From the NCBI GenBank assembly GCA_013287475.1, contig JABDDT010000015.1, forward strand, positions 1 through 50,192: a stretch of DNA of 50,192 nucleotides. Reading direction: 5' to 3'. The notes below the pieces were generated by a model. It was not told where the DNA came from, ran no database searches, and worked only from the letters and a program-made list of their open reading frames with translations. The position numbers and the translations under genes were made by a program. Each line of letters opens with the position of its first letter. Position 1 is the stretch's first letter. The stretch comes from Bacteroidota bacterium. GTDB taxonomy: Bacteria > Bacteroidota > Bacteroidia > Chitinophagales > Chitinophagaceae. Positions 1 to 8,925 of the stretch are shown here, in pieces.

Positions 1-1620
1 TGAAAACGAGGGCTGATCCGCTTTTGCAGGTGTCAACGCCGGCAGGAGGTCAGAATACAAACTTATTTGTGTATTATTATTCAGCTTGGCAACATGATTG
101 AATTTGTAAACAACCTGAACGGAGTCATAAAAAAACAAACCATTTTGTCCAAACTTTCCTTCTGAATTCACCGGTAATTTCAGTAAGCTTTTCTTCCGGT
201 CGCGAGAAACCAGCAGGAGCGCCATGGAATCCTGGTTATCCAGGTTCGTTCCATTTTTAATTTCACCTTTTATAGAAAGAAATTCTGCATCCCTTGGATA
301 TTTTAATTCTGGAAATTCTCCCGAAACAACCGTCTCCCAGTTAAATTTTCTCCATCCATGCGTAAGGAGTAAAAGATTGAGATGCTCATTGGCATTTGCA
401 GGATTCACAAGAAAGGATGCAGCATCCGTGATGACCCCTTTTAAATCTCCGGCTATCAAAAGGTCAGAATAAATATTATTGCTGCTATCGTAACCCAGCC
501 CGGCATCTGTAACTGAAACGGAAAGATTGGTTACCAAGCTGTCCGGTATTTCTAAGGAGATCTCATTGCGTGACCTTTTATTCAGGCTGACAGATTCTTT
601 TTTCATCTGAACTTTCACATAAGCTTTCTGGTTATTGATAAATGCTACTCTTTCAGCCAGTGGTAACATATCCGCATCAAATGCGGTAAGCTGCAGAACA
701 CCACAGGGAAAACCAGTTGCGTTCATATTTGCTTCTGCCGTATTGTTTACAAGGATGAGGCTATTGCGATAAACTACTTTCTGATCGATAGTTCCGATAA
801 CAATTATTTTAGTGAGTTTGCTTGCATCTGCAGATTTTTCCAGTCTGTAATGAAGCTGATCGTTATTAAATGGATCAACCTGAAGAACCAGTCCGTTTGC
901 TTTTGCATCCGGTAAAGGCGTAGTATGAAGCTCACCGCTCTCATCGTTCCAGTAAGCAATATAACGCTCACCTGCTACCGGCTTAAACCGTACGGTTCCC
1001 ATTCCATTATATATGGTATGAAAAGAATCAATAATATTATTTTTTGCAGATTTAATAACTCCACTTACAACGGATGGTTTATTATGCTGGTTCAATGCTT
1101 CAAAAGCAAGAAGAGAAGTAACTCCATCAACAAGATCACCTCCTTCCGGAAAGAAGCTGATGGTAGTTTGTAATTTCTCCGGCACCTGAATAGTGCCTTC
1201 TTCTGGCATTAAAACAGGGATATCTTTATTGAATAAGTATGCGTTGTCAAAATTCAGCATCCACTCGGTATAAACTTTTACATGCATAACGCCGTTTTTT
1301 ACCCAGGATGGCAACTTAAAAAAACTACTGGCTCCCCCCTCTGAGATGGGAGAAACGCTATGCAGAAATAGTCTGCCATCGGCATCTGTCCAGTCAAAAT
1401 AGAGATTTTTGCTTATGGCAGAAGGACGTCGATCACTCAGGAGATATGCTTTCATCCAAATTGTTTCACCAGGCAGGTAAGTGTCCTTATCAAAATGGAT
1501 ATGAATTTTTTCCTGAGGGTATTTGCTGTTATATATGCTGAGAGAGGAATCGATTGATTGGGCGGATAGGTTGCACATGAGCAAGCCTGTGGCACAAAGG
1601 AGTAGGATTAGTCGGTACAT
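1..1620 (-). CDS. MG2-domain (macroglobulin-like) envelope protein, 3' end outside window
   Basis: I translated this by hand from ATG at 1620 down to base 1: 540 codons without a stop, so the C-terminus lies left of the window. The protein opens with a signal peptide (MYRLILLLCATGLLMCNLSAQ). About residues 35-60 read KIHIHFDKDTYLPGETIWMK, the hallmark of the alpha-2-macroglobulin MG2 fold in a family of large Bacteroidota envelope proteins. Members often carry a carboxypeptidase-regulatory or TonB plug-like domain further on, which cannot be seen here. The rest looks like successive beta-sandwich segments. It is probably a periplasmic or outer-membrane protein of unknown substrate. The gene lies downstream of the L,D-transpeptidase gene on the same strand, but a terminator hairpin separates them, so it probably has its own promoter. 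Family call is fairly sure; function is not known. Confidence 0.75.
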   Translation of the reverse strand, partial: MYRLILLLCATGLLMCNLSAQSIDSSLSIYNSKYPQEKIHIHFDKDTYLPGETIWMKAYLLSDRRPSAISKNLYFDWTDADGRLFLHSVSPISEGGASSFFKLPSWVKNGVMHVKVYTEWMLNFDNAYLFNKDIPVLMPEEGTIQVPEKLQTTISFFPEGGDLVDGVTSLLAFEALNQHNKPSVVSGVIKSAKNNIIDSFHTIYNGMGTVRFKPVAGERYIAYWNDESGELHTTPLPDAKANGLVLQVDPFNNDQLHYRLEKSADASKLTKIIVIGTIDQKVVYRNSLILVNNTAEANMNATGFPCGVLQLTAFDADMLPLAERVAFINNQKAYVKVQMKKESVSLNKRSRNEISLEIPDSLVTNLSVSVTDAGLGYDSSNNIYSDLLIAGDLKGVITDAASFLVNPANANEHLNLLLLTHGWRKFNWETVVSGEFPELKYPRDAEFLSIKGEIKNGTNLDNQDSMALLLVSRDRKKSLLKLPVNSEGKFGQNGLFFYDSVQVVYKFNHVAKLNNNTQISLYSDLLPALTPAKADQPSFS

Positions 1621-1670
1621 ATTCGAAGGGTTTGGATTCTAACTACTTGACAAAAAACAGTATCTAACTA

Positions 1671-1697
1671 TAAAAGGGGGCAGTCTAACTGGCCCCC
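1671..1697 (-). terminator. Intrinsic terminator after the L,D-transpeptidase gene
   Basis: Read on the minus strand, a GC-rich stem (GGGGGC...GCCCCC, with further AGT/ACT pairing inside) is followed by TTTTAT. It lies 29 bases past the stop codon of the 1726-2613 gene and upstream of the next minus-strand start at 1620, where a rho-independent terminator is expected. Confidence 0.65.
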
Positions 1698-1725
1698 GTT
1701 TAATATTTAATTCAATTGATTTATA

Positions 1726-2613
1726 CTAACCATTGATGACATTACTATGCGTCAGATAATTAACAGTCGGATGATATATAAATAAACAGCTTCCGTTCTT
1801 AATCGTCTTGATAATCTTTGGGCTCATTACATTTGGCATTGCAGCACAACCAAGACTTCTTCCCATTTCTCCATTATCTTTTAAGTATTCCGGTGTGATA
1901 TAATCAGAACCGTGTAATACAATATGTCTTTTTGCAGCCAGGTCATTATAACCTTTTTCAAGACCCTTTACCTTTAAAGAGAGACCATTTCTTCCAAAAT
2001 AAGTTTTCGATGTAATAAAAAATCCAAGGCTGCTCTTAAATGAATTTGCTCTGTTTGAAAATGAAGTGGCATATTCAACACCTGAATTCATACCATGAGA
2101 TACATAGGTGTTGAACAATAATTTTTTATGGGCCACATCAATCACATATAACCTTTTGCTGCTGGAAGACTGTGTAAAATCGCAAACTGTCAGTACATAA
2201 GATTTTTTCAGTTTACCCTGTTTCAATAAATTATGATATCCTCTCCAGGCATATTCAAAAGCTTTTTGATTCAGACCCGACTGATCGAGTTTCATTGAAT
2301 CGTAGAGAGTAAGCGCCTGTTTAATTACCATTTTCACTTCAAAAGCTTTTTTAACAGCAGCGCTCGCATTAAAATCCGGGGCTTTATCTTCAGCAGTCAC
2401 CTTTTCAGTGACGGAAGCATTCAGCTCCGGGCTACTGTATTTAAAATTTTTAAAGTTATTATTGGTTAAGACAGGTATATGGTAGGTCGCTGCAATAACA
2501 GCCGTACTCGTAGAAACTTCAATCTTTTTGTGATTGTTTGAAATCAGTACTGGTGAAGTAATAACCAACAATGACACACTACTGGTTGATACAAGTTTAG
2601 ACAACGTTTTCAT
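1726..2613 (-). CDS. Murein L,D-transpeptidase catalytic-domain family protein (YkuD_2-like)
   Basis: A 295-residue secreted protein. It starts with a hydrophobic signal segment (about residues 8-25), then a low-complexity stretch, then a catalytic domain from about residue 135. Visible active-site elements are His234-Gly235 and a Ser-Leu-Gly-Cys-Ala-Ala-Met-Pro run at 253-260, which supplies the nucleophile Cys256. This S-x-G-C arrangement with an upstream HG is characteristic of the murein L,D-transpeptidase catalytic domain family (Pfam YkuD_2), common in Bacteroidota. These proteins are predicted to act on peptidoglycan stem peptides in the periplasm, but few have been tested. The gene stands alone, with 458 bases of apparently non-coding DNA upstream and a terminator downstream. 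Confidence 0.85.
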   Translation of the reverse strand: MKTLSKLVSTSSVSLLVITSPVLISNNHKKIEVSTSTAVIAATYHIPVLTNNNFKNFKYSSPELNASVTEKVTAEDKAPDFNASAAVKKAFEVKMVIKQALTLYDSMKLDQSGLNQKAFEYAWRGYHNLLKQGKLKKSYVLTVCDFTQSSSSKRLYVIDVAHKKLLFNTYVSHGMNSGVEYATSFSNRANSFKSSLGFFITSKTYFGRNGLSLKVKGLEKGYNDLAAKRHIVLHGSDYITPEYLKDNGEMGRSLGCAAMPNVMSPKIIKTIKNGSCLFIYHPTVNYLTHSNVING

Positions 2614-3071
2614 GACGCAGGATTTAGTTAATTTTCAAAAGGTTCGTGTTCGGATCATCTGGTTATTCACCAGCTAGTTTTCGTCATTACAGTACAAGTA
2701 GCGATTAATCAATCCTAGGGGTTAACTCTTAGCAGTATAAACGACAGCACTTGTTTGATATTGTATTTTTTCCGTTTGAAGAAACTATACGATATCGTAA
2801 CAAATATTGCAATTCCAATACGCTGATCATAACTTTTTCGACAAACGAAATACACTTAATTGCTTCTGTATGGTAAAGAACTGAATACATAAATACAAGG
2901 GTGGTACCAATAAATAAAATCAAGTGTTGAGTAATCAAAAGTAGGGATGCAGCTATCTGATAATGAATGATTTAGAAAGGAAATTATATTCCTGTTCAAG
3001 GGTTCTTTTTCTGGCATGGCAGGTCCGAATATTCCGTCGTTTGGAAAATTTTTCCAAGATTGAGAACTGGG
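2614..3071. other. Intergenic region without a supportable gene
   Basis: 458 bases between two minus-strand genes. It holds the presumed promoter of the L,D-transpeptidase gene near 2614-2700. A 69-codon frame on the minus strand (2729-2938) starts only at TTG, has no recognisable features and a poor composition, so I do not call it. I see no RNA gene, terminator or clear repeat. Confidence 0.5.
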
Positions 3072-3506
3072 TTAGTGGGAACTCTTATCAGAGTTCATTT
3101 TAAGGCTTGATAAATCCAACCTGGAAGCCAATAAATCCAGCTTTTCATTCATAGATCTTAATTCCTTTAAAATTACCCAGAACGCATCTTCGCTGCCTTC
3201 ACTTGCCATGCTATTGACTGGTTCCTGCAACGAATAGGATTTGGGAATTTGTACGAAACTGTCGGAAGTTTTGGCTTCAGTATTTTGCTGAAAGGATTGC
3301 GCCTCTAAATCAGAATAAAGTAGTTCCTGAACACTAACTTTAAAATAATCTCCCAGTTTCATAAGTTCTGCCAGGCTTGGTTCACTTTTCTGATTTTCCC
3401 AGTTTCCAATGGTATTTGCCTTTTTATTGAAAAGTATGGAAATTTCGTCCTGATTATAACTCCCCCTTCTTCGTAAAAAACGCAGATTTTTAGAAAATAA
3501 ACTCAT
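3072..3506 (-). CDS. XRE-family helix-turn-helix transcriptional regulator
   Basis: 144 residues. An N-terminal HTH_3 (lambda Cro/CI-type) domain spans about residues 4-62: FSKNLRFLRRR, then QDEISILFNKKANTIGNWEN (helices 2-3) and LMKLGDYFKVSVQELLY (helix 5). A polar linker follows. The C-terminal part (about 105-133, EDAFWVILKELRSMNEKLDLLASRLD) looks like an amphipathic or coiled-coil oligomerisation helix. The gene is transcribed divergently from the small unknown gene at 3666, and the shared 159-base spacer has three copies of ATCAATTTA in both orientations that could be its operators. It probably represses itself and its neighbour; that is inference from layout. Confidence 0.82.
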   Translation of the reverse strand: MSLFSKNLRFLRRRGSYNQDEISILFNKKANTIGNWENQKSEPSLAELMKLGDYFKVSVQELLYSDLEAQSFQQNTEAKTSDSFVQIPKSYSLQEPVNSMASEGSEDAFWVILKELRSMNEKLDLLASRLDLSSLKMNSDKSSH

Positions 3507-3526
3507 TGATAAGGGTGATTAAATTT

Positions 3527-3612
3527 ATCAATTTATTTGTTGTACATCAATTTAATTGCTAAATTTATTGATGAAATATCTTAAATGTAAGATTTTCTGC
3601 TAATAAATTGAT
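3527..3612. promoter_or_regulatory. Candidate operator cluster (ATCAATTTA repeats)
   Basis: The spacer between the divergent XRE gene and the 3666 gene has ATCAATTTA at 3527-3535 and 3546-3554, and its reverse complement TAAATTGAT at 3604-3612. A degenerate relative, TTTATTGATG, lies near 3564-3573. Repeated sites in both orientations beside a regulator gene suggest operators, but the DNA is very AT-rich, so some recurrence is expected by chance. Confidence 0.4.
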
Positions 3613-3665
3613 ATTTTATTATTTTTTTAGCAAGTCTGCTTTGGGCCTGTATTAATATAACTGCC

Positions 3666-4082
3666 ATGAAAACAAAATCATTTCAGCCTGGGTTTATACA
3701 AAGTGGGGAGCTTAGGTCAATAATCCGTGAAATTGTTCTTATTTCAGACCCGGAGAAAATCCTGTTATTATCTGCTACATATGATTACCTGATTACAGAA
3801 AATATTTACATGAAGAATTCGGTGCAGGAATTAAGGGGCAACCAATATAATCTGCTGATCCTTTCCAATGATAAAGAAAAAAAAATCCTGTCAAAACATA
3901 AGATTTTACTCAATTGTCTTTCGAAGGATCGAAGAAATTTGCAATTACAGGTTATGGACATCAAAGAATTCAATGATGACCTGATATCGGGTAAAGAATA
4001 TGCTAATCATATTTTATTAAACGCTATGATCTGGTATGATAAAGGAGACGTTCCGCTGGCCTTTCCAGAAGCTGGGGTATAA
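3666..4082 (+). CDS. Small hypothetical protein, XRE-associated
   Basis: 138 residues from ATG at 3666, with no signal peptide or membrane segment. It looks mostly alpha-helical and acidic/basic mixed, so cytoplasmic. I do not recognise a named family. Residues about 21-75 align without gaps to residues 18-71 of the 87-residue protein at 9879-10142, with roughly 15 identities in 54 positions, including E-K/R-I-x-L-L-S. That gene also sits next to an XRE regulator, so the two may belong to one XRE-linked family. Here the XRE gene (3072-3506) is divergent. The stop codon lies 14 bases from the convergent gene at 4097, with no terminator visible between them. Confidence 0.65.
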   Translation: MKTKSFQPGFIQSGELRSIIREIVLISDPEKILLLSATYDYLITENIYMKNSVQELRGNQYNLLILSNDKEKKILSKHKILLNCLSKDRRNLQLQVMDIKEFNDDLISGKEYANHILLNAMIWYDKGDVPLAFPEAGV

Positions 4083-4096
4083 TCTGCAAATCAATA

Positions 4097-5188
4097 TCAG
4101 AACCTGTAAGCAATCCCGATTGCAGGATTTTGAAATTCCATTTCATACTGACCATTGATATTACAAACTTCCTCCGCTCTGATATAAAAACGTGATCCGA
4201 TTTTCATTTGTATACCAAGTCCTGTAATCATCGCAACGACAAAAGGCTGAGGGGTGTAAGGTTTCCCAAAATCGCCATAACTGGAGGTCACATTGTAAAT
4301 GCTGGCTGAAAGACCTGCATAAAAATATGGCTGAAGTCTGGAGGTTGTAAAATTCCACTGAATAGCAAAAGGAATACTTACGATATTGTAATTGTTAGTG
4401 TAATTTATTGTTTCATTTGCTCCACCGAGGGCTGACGATTTTTTAGTAGTATAAGAATAACTAAGTCCTACATTAAAAAAAATATTCTTATATACCCTGG
4501 GTAATGAAAACTGAAGGGTAAAATTCGCCGAAAACTGAGTGAGGCTGGGAGGGAATCCTCCAACAAAACCAAAATACTGCATAACTGATTTTGGTTTCTG
4601 ATAATAACTGACTGCTTTTTCATCGGAAGAACAATTATCTGCTTTCAGAACAAAATCCGCAAGGTTTTTATCATTATAGCCCATCCCTGCATAATTTTTA
4701 TTAAGCTTTTCGCAGTTGATACTAATCAGGTTCAGATAATTCAAATAATTCCCTTCCTGCTTAATTTCACCTAAATTATCTGTAACTCTGTCAAAGAGGA
4801 AATAGACCGTTGTGTCTTTTTGCAGAAGATAATAAACCAGCTCGTCTTTCGAATAAGAATACAGACTATACTCCCCTTTTACCAGCTGTTTTACAAATGC
4901 GGTTTCCATTATGGAATCTTGAGCAGTATTCAAAAAATGCTTGCTCAGGTATAAATCATTCCCAATTGCGAATGCAAGGAGATCGGCAGGGTTGTATTCT
5001 TTTAATTCTGCAGATTCCTCTTTTTTAAATTTAACTGAATGGGTTAGATCCCTGTTTATTGCTACTTCTACAAAACCCCTTACAGTATCCTGATTTTGTT
5101 TTACAATATATCCGGGTTCAAAGCTCCGCTGGGCGATTAAAGTAAAATGGATTAAAATGAAAATAATGAAACATTGAATGAATTTCAT
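4097..5188 (-). CDS. Predicted outer-membrane beta-barrel protein (PorT-like C-terminus)
   Basis: 363 residues. The N-terminus is a clear signal peptide (MKFIQCFIIFILIHFTLIAQ). A region up to about residue 195 follows that is not a known domain to me; its segment EPGYIVKQNQDTVRGFVEV is of a type found in many Bacteroidota envelope proteins. From about residue 205 the pattern alternates hydrophobic and polar residues with many aromatic and glycine residues and ends in IAIGIAYRF-like sequence with a terminal Phe, typical of an 8-strand outer-membrane barrel (PorT / outer membrane beta-barrel family). The role is unknown; such proteins are often paralogous and structural. It converges with the gene at 3666. 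Confidence 0.75.
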   Translation of the reverse strand: MKFIQCFIIFILIHFTLIAQRSFEPGYIVKQNQDTVRGFVEVAINRDLTHSVKFKKEESAELKEYNPADLLAFAIGNDLYLSKHFLNTAQDSIMETAFVKQLVKGEYSLYSYSKDELVYYLLQKDTTVYFLFDRVTDNLGEIKQEGNYLNYLNLISINCEKLNKNYAGMGYNDKNLADFVLKADNCSSDEKAVSYYQKPKSVMQYFGFVGGFPPSLTQFSANFTLQFSLPRVYKNIFFNVGLSYSYTTKKSSALGGANETINYTNNYNIVSIPFAIQWNFTTSRLQPYFYAGLSASIYNVTSSYGDFGKPYTPQPFVVAMITGLGIQMKIGSRFYIRAEEVCNINGQYEMEFQNPAIGIAYRF

Positions 5189-5299
5189 GATGGCGCTGGG
5201 TTTGAGGTTGCTTAGGAAAAAACGGCAATTCGATAAGTATATTACAATTTTTTTTATTCAAACAAAGAATAAAATGCAACTTGGGGCCGGAATTTGATT

Positions 5300-6121
5300 A
5301 TGCTCAATTTACTCTTACTCATAATTATCGGATTTCTCATTGGAATGTTCGGAACGCTGATAGGCGCCGGAGGTGGTTTTATTCTTGTTCCTATCCTGAT
5401 CCTTTCCTATCCTGACCTTAGTCCCGAGACTATAACGGCAATCTCTATCGTAATCGTTGCAGCAAACGCAATATCCGGATCTATCGCATATGGACGATCG
5501 GGGCGTATCGATTATAAAGCCGGATTGTTATTCGCCATGTTCACTATTCCGGGTTCTATCCTCGGCGTTCTGACTACACAATTTATTCCACGGAATATTT
5601 TTAATATTCTCTTTGGAATATTATTAGTAGCTCTTTCAACCTATCTCTTATTAAGACATAATAAGATCAGTCCTCCTGTAATTGCTGATATAAATAAAAA
5701 ACGCTGGAAACAACATTCTCTCGTAGACAATTCTGGGAACACATTTAACTATACTTATAATCAGACCAGAGGTATTCTGATCAGCATCGTTGTTGGATAT
5801 TTATCCCCCCTGCTGGGAATCGGGGGTGGTATAATTCATGTACCAGCTCTGGTACAATGGCTTCAATTTCCTGTATTTGTAGCTACGGCAACCTCTCATT
5901 TTATCCTGGCAATAATGGCTACCGTTAGCGTAGCTGTTCATGCTATAAAAGGAAGTTATAATGATCCGAAAATCCTGCACATGGTAATCGGATTGATATT
6001 AGGCGTAGTCCCGGGTGCGCAGGTCGGTGCCTGGCTTTCTCATAAATTGCATAGTAATACGATTATCAAGGTATTGGCCGTATGTCTTGGCATGGTAGGC
6101 ATTCGTATTCTCTTTAGTTAA
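5300..6121 (+). CDS. Sulfite exporter TauE/SafE family membrane protein
   Basis: An integral membrane protein of about 273 residues with around eight hydrophobic segments. Two halves each begin with the glycine-rich family signature: IGMFGTLIGAGGGFILVPIL near the N-terminus and SPLLGIGGGIIHVPALV in the middle. This internal duplication is diagnostic of the TauE/SafE (DUF81) permeases, which export sulfite, sulfoacetate or related organosulfur anions; the substrate cannot be read from sequence. A longer frame starts at TTG 5294, but I prefer ATG 5300, two codons downstream, which gives a clean hydrophobic start. No sulfur-metabolism gene lies nearby. Confidence 0.88.
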   Translation: MLNLLLLIIIGFLIGMFGTLIGAGGGFILVPILILSYPDLSPETITAISIVIVAANAISGSIAYGRSGRIDYKAGLLFAMFTIPGSILGVLTTQFIPRNIFNILFGILLVALSTYLLLRHNKISPPVIADINKKRWKQHSLVDNSGNTFNYTYNQTRGILISIVVGYLSPLLGIGGGIIHVPALVQWLQFPVFVATATSHFILAIMATVSVAVHAIKGSYNDPKILHMVIGLILGVVPGAQVGAWLSHKLHSNTIIKVLAVCLGMVGIRILFS

Positions 6122-6133
6122 GATGATTGCAGG

Positions 6134-6457
6134 CTAATTATTTCTAAGTTCACACATAAAAAGATAAGGATCAATGGAAGCTTCTGTTTCTTTTGGACCA
6201 GGAAATTCATAAAAATCCAAAGCCAGAAAGGAACGGGTTTCATGTATTCGCCACAACCAGAGCTTCCTGCTTGAATCCAGCGCTATATTCAACTCCGGAA
6301 TCATTTCCTTAACCAATCCATCCCAGCAGGCTTTCTCCAGCTGTTCTTTTGCATTCAGATTAGATGCTCCTTCGTCATCACTATCGGACCATTGTCTGTG
6401 AGCGAATTGTGTATTTGTACTGAGCAATACTTCCTGTTGAGTAGAATTCGGTTCCAT
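6134..6457 (-). CDS. Hypothetical protein
   Basis: 107 residues, acidic, without signal peptide or membrane helix. The C-terminal half (LWLWRIHETRSFLALDFYEFPGP) is rich in aromatic residues and looks like a small globular domain. I do not recognise the family. The gene converges with the TauE/SafE gene 12 bases away and is preceded by a 159-base spacer shared with the divergent dehydrogenase gene at 6617. Composition is like its neighbours and the start ATG is unambiguous, so it is probably real. Confidence 0.6.
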   Translation of the reverse strand: MEPNSTQQEVLLSTNTQFAHRQWSDSDDEGASNLNAKEQLEKACWDGLVKEMIPELNIALDSSRKLWLWRIHETRSFLALDFYEFPGPKETEASIDPYLFMCELRNN

Positions 6458-6616
6458 ATAAGTGGGTTTAGGTTCTATATATGAGACGCTAAAAGATCCA
6501 AAATGTAAACGCTTAGGGTTGAAAATTTTGTTAATTGATATGGCGAATCAGGTCGGCTGACAGCTCAATTTAACTTAAGTTCTGTTTCAGTATCTTAGGC
6601 TGCCGATTAATGTAAG

Positions 6617-8329
6617 ATGAAAAAACTTATTTTTTCCTTAATCATTCCTGGAACGTTCGTTTTAATTACCTCTTCTTGTGGCGTGGGAAATACTACGAAA
6701 TTAGTCTCAACCGATTCACTGTCGATCGCGCAGGGGCAGATTCTGTTTAACCAAAACTGCAGCGGCTGCCATGGCTTTCATCAAAATGGAATTGGTCCCA
6801 ATTTATCTGGTATCACAGAAACAGACTCTGCAGAATGGCTCAGGCGTTTTATCCGTGAACCCAAAAAAATGATTGAATCGGGTGATGAACACGCAAAAAA
6901 AATATATGCCGATTATCATTCTATGATGCCTTCATTTACTGCTATCACAGATAATCAAATCGACCAGCTGATTTCATTTTTACAAACCAGAAGGGGAACC
7001 AAAAAAGAAAAGGATGATCCCTTCTCCATAAAAGACCCGATTCCTGAAAAAATTGAAGCCTCAAATATTCAGGTAGATCTGGAGCAATTCAATCAATTAC
7101 CTCCGAGCAGCGATAAACAACCCCTGACCCGTATTAGCAAAATGGATTGGGTTAGTTCGTTGAAAACATGGTTCATCCTGGACCAGCGGGGTAAGTTGTA
7201 TAAGCTGATAAATCAAAATCAGGTAACATGGCTTGATATTTCGAAATGGAAACCGGATTTTATCAATCAACCCGGATTAGCCACAGGTTTCGGATCATTT
7301 GCTTTTCATCCCGATTATATACATAATGGAATTTTTTATACAACTCACAGTGAAGCGGCTCATTCAAAAAAAGCAGACTTCGCAATAGATGATTCCATTA
7401 AACAAACACTTCAATGGGTGCTCTGTGAGTGGAAAATTTCAGATCCTATGGCTCCTCTTTTTAAAGGAACATGCAGGGAATTGATGCGGATCGATATGGT
7501 TTCCGGAATTCATGGTGTTCAGGAAATAATTTTTAATCCGATGGCAAAACCGGGACAGGAGGATTACGGAAATCTTTATATCGGAGTGGGTGATGGCGGA
7601 AGTGCAGAAAATGGGTTCTCATTTCTCACACATCATCCGGATAAAATATGGGGAAGCATTTTAAGAATCAATCCTATGGGAAGGAATAGTAACAATGGCC
7701 AATACGGTATTCCTAAACAAAATCCCTTCACAAAAAATTCCGATTCTAATACCGTCCGTGAAATCTATGCAGATGGATTCCGAAATCCCAATCGGATCAC
7801 ATGGACACACGATGGGTTGATGCTGGCTACCAATATCGGACAAGCCAATATCGAAGCCATAGATATCATATTAAAAGGCCATGATTATGGGTGGCCGCTA
7901 CGTGAAGGAAGATTTTCCATGCATGCTGACAGGGATATTAATAAAATATATCCTTTGCCAGCGAATGACAGTGTTTTTCATTACACTTATCCGGTTGCTG
8001 CTTTCGATCATGATGAAGGCAATGCCATTGAAGGAGGATTTGAATATACAGGCAATTCCATACCTGAACTCAGAGGCAAATATTTATTCGGTGATATTCC
8101 ATCAGGCAGATTGTTCTATATAAATTTATCCGAATTGAAATCAGGTAAACTTGCCAAAGTTAAAGAATGGTTCGTCTCATTGAATAGTAAACGTACAACA
8201 CTCCTGGAACTCTGCGGACAAAACCGTGTGGATCTGCGATTCGGTAAAGATGAAAAAGGTGAAATGTATATTTTCACGAAACCGGATGGCAAAATTTATC
8301 GTTTGAAAAATATTTCTAATCCAAAATAG
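6617..8329 (+). CDS. Cytochrome c / PQQ-type sugar dehydrogenase fusion, lipoprotein
   Basis: 570 residues. A lipoprotein-like signal ends at Cys21. A class I cytochrome c domain follows (about 33-128) with the heme-binding CSGCH at 48-52 and a likely axial Met in the SMMPSF segment. From about residue 165 to the end is a six-bladed propeller of the glucose/sorbosone dehydrogenase family: GFGSFAFHPDY, NLYIGVGDGGS, WGSILRINP, EIYADGFRNPNRI and HDYGWPLREG are typical blade motifs. The expected reaction is PQQ-dependent oxidation of an aldose or similar substrate in the periplasm, with electrons passed to the fused heme. No PQQ-synthesis gene is in the window, so the organism may rely on external PQQ or make it elsewhere. 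The gene stands alone. Confidence 0.88.
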   Translation: MKKLIFSLIIPGTFVLITSSCGVGNTTKLVSTDSLSIAQGQILFNQNCSGCHGFHQNGIGPNLSGITETDSAEWLRRFIREPKKMIESGDEHAKKIYADYHSMMPSFTAITDNQIDQLISFLQTRRGTKKEKDDPFSIKDPIPEKIEASNIQVDLEQFNQLPPSSDKQPLTRISKMDWVSSLKTWFILDQRGKLYKLINQNQVTWLDISKWKPDFINQPGLATGFGSFAFHPDYIHNGIFYTTHSEAAHSKKADFAIDDSIKQTLQWVLCEWKISDPMAPLFKGTCRELMRIDMVSGIHGVQEIIFNPMAKPGQEDYGNLYIGVGDGGSAENGFSFLTHHPDKIWGSILRINPMGRNSNNGQYGIPKQNPFTKNSDSNTVREIYADGFRNPNRITWTHDGLMLATNIGQANIEAIDIILKGHDYGWPLREGRFSMHADRDINKIYPLPANDSVFHYTYPVAAFDHDEGNAIEGGFEYTGNSIPELRGKYLFGDIPSGRLFYINLSELKSGKLAKVKEWFVSLNSKRTTLLELCGQNRVDLRFGKDEKGEMYIFTKPDGKIYRLKNISNPK

Positions 8330-8352
8330 GATTATTAGCCAAATGAATATGT

Positions 8353-8817
8353 CTATTCCACCCTCGCATACCTTTCAATATTTAATCTGTTCACACCTAT
8401 TTTATCTACTTTTTCAACACCTGTCTGAGTAAGCGTGTCGTTTTGAATCAAAATGGTAAAAGAAAAATCATTCCCTTCCCAGGCTCTGTCGCTGCAGAAC
8501 TGCAGGTGCTCAGTATAAAGACTATCCGTTAATGTATAGGTTCCCGCTCCTGATGAATAGAAAGCCAGGGAATCCTTCCCCTTTGTTAAGTCATGGCCTA
8601 CGAAGGAAAAATGGGAGCCATTAATAATCTTTAGAAATTTCTTATTCTTCGTGTAGTCCGTAATGGTCGTATCCTTACCCTGAATGGTTGTCCCCGAAAT
8701 CAATTGCCAGGTCCCAATCATTGGATTTACCGGTGCTGCCGGAGTTTGAGAATTTTTTCTTGTTTCACAAGAAATGAAGGCGATGAGTATTAAAACATAA
8801 ACCGTCGTAAGTTTCAT
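8353..8817 (-). CDS. Small lipoprotein, lipocalin-like
   Basis: 154 residues with a lipoprotein signal (MKLTTVYVLILIAFISC, lipid Cys17). The mature part begins with NPMIGTWQLISGTTIQGKD, the 'GTW-L-SG' start seen in many small Bacteroidota lipocalin-like lipoproteins. It continues as alternating beta-strands such as GAGTYTLTDS and DFSFTILIQNDTLTQTG, consistent with an eight-stranded calycin barrel. Function is unknown. It converges with the dehydrogenase gene (stop codons 23 bases apart) and starts about 110 bases from the divergent YciI gene. Confidence 0.7.
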   Translation of the reverse strand: MKLTTVYVLILIAFISCETRKNSQTPAAPVNPMIGTWQLISGTTIQGKDTTITDYTKNKKFLKIINGSHFSFVGHDLTKGKDSLAFYSSGAGTYTLTDSLYTEHLQFCSDRAWEGNDFSFTILIQNDTLTQTGVEKVDKIGVNRLNIERYARVE

Positions 8818-8925
8818 TAATTGCTTTTATTTAGAAGGAAAGTTATGAATTACTTGCAAATAGGCAGCCTGAAATAAAAATCCGCTATTTTTAATCAAAG
8901 ATTGTGTTATTGAAAAAATAATCTT

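Noticed and set aside
2729-2938. 69-codon frame on the minus strand
   Set aside because: It starts only at TTG, has no recognisable domain, signal or ribosome-binding site, and reads like random AT-rich DNA.
3072-4082. Classical toxin-antitoxin pair (XRE antitoxin plus toxin)
   Set aside because: The genes are divergent rather than tandem and the 138-residue protein has no known toxin motif; kept only as an open possibility in the findings.
4161-4358. 65-codon frame inside the beta-barrel gene at 4097-5188
   Set aside because: Shadow of the longer gene on the same strand, without a signal or known domain.
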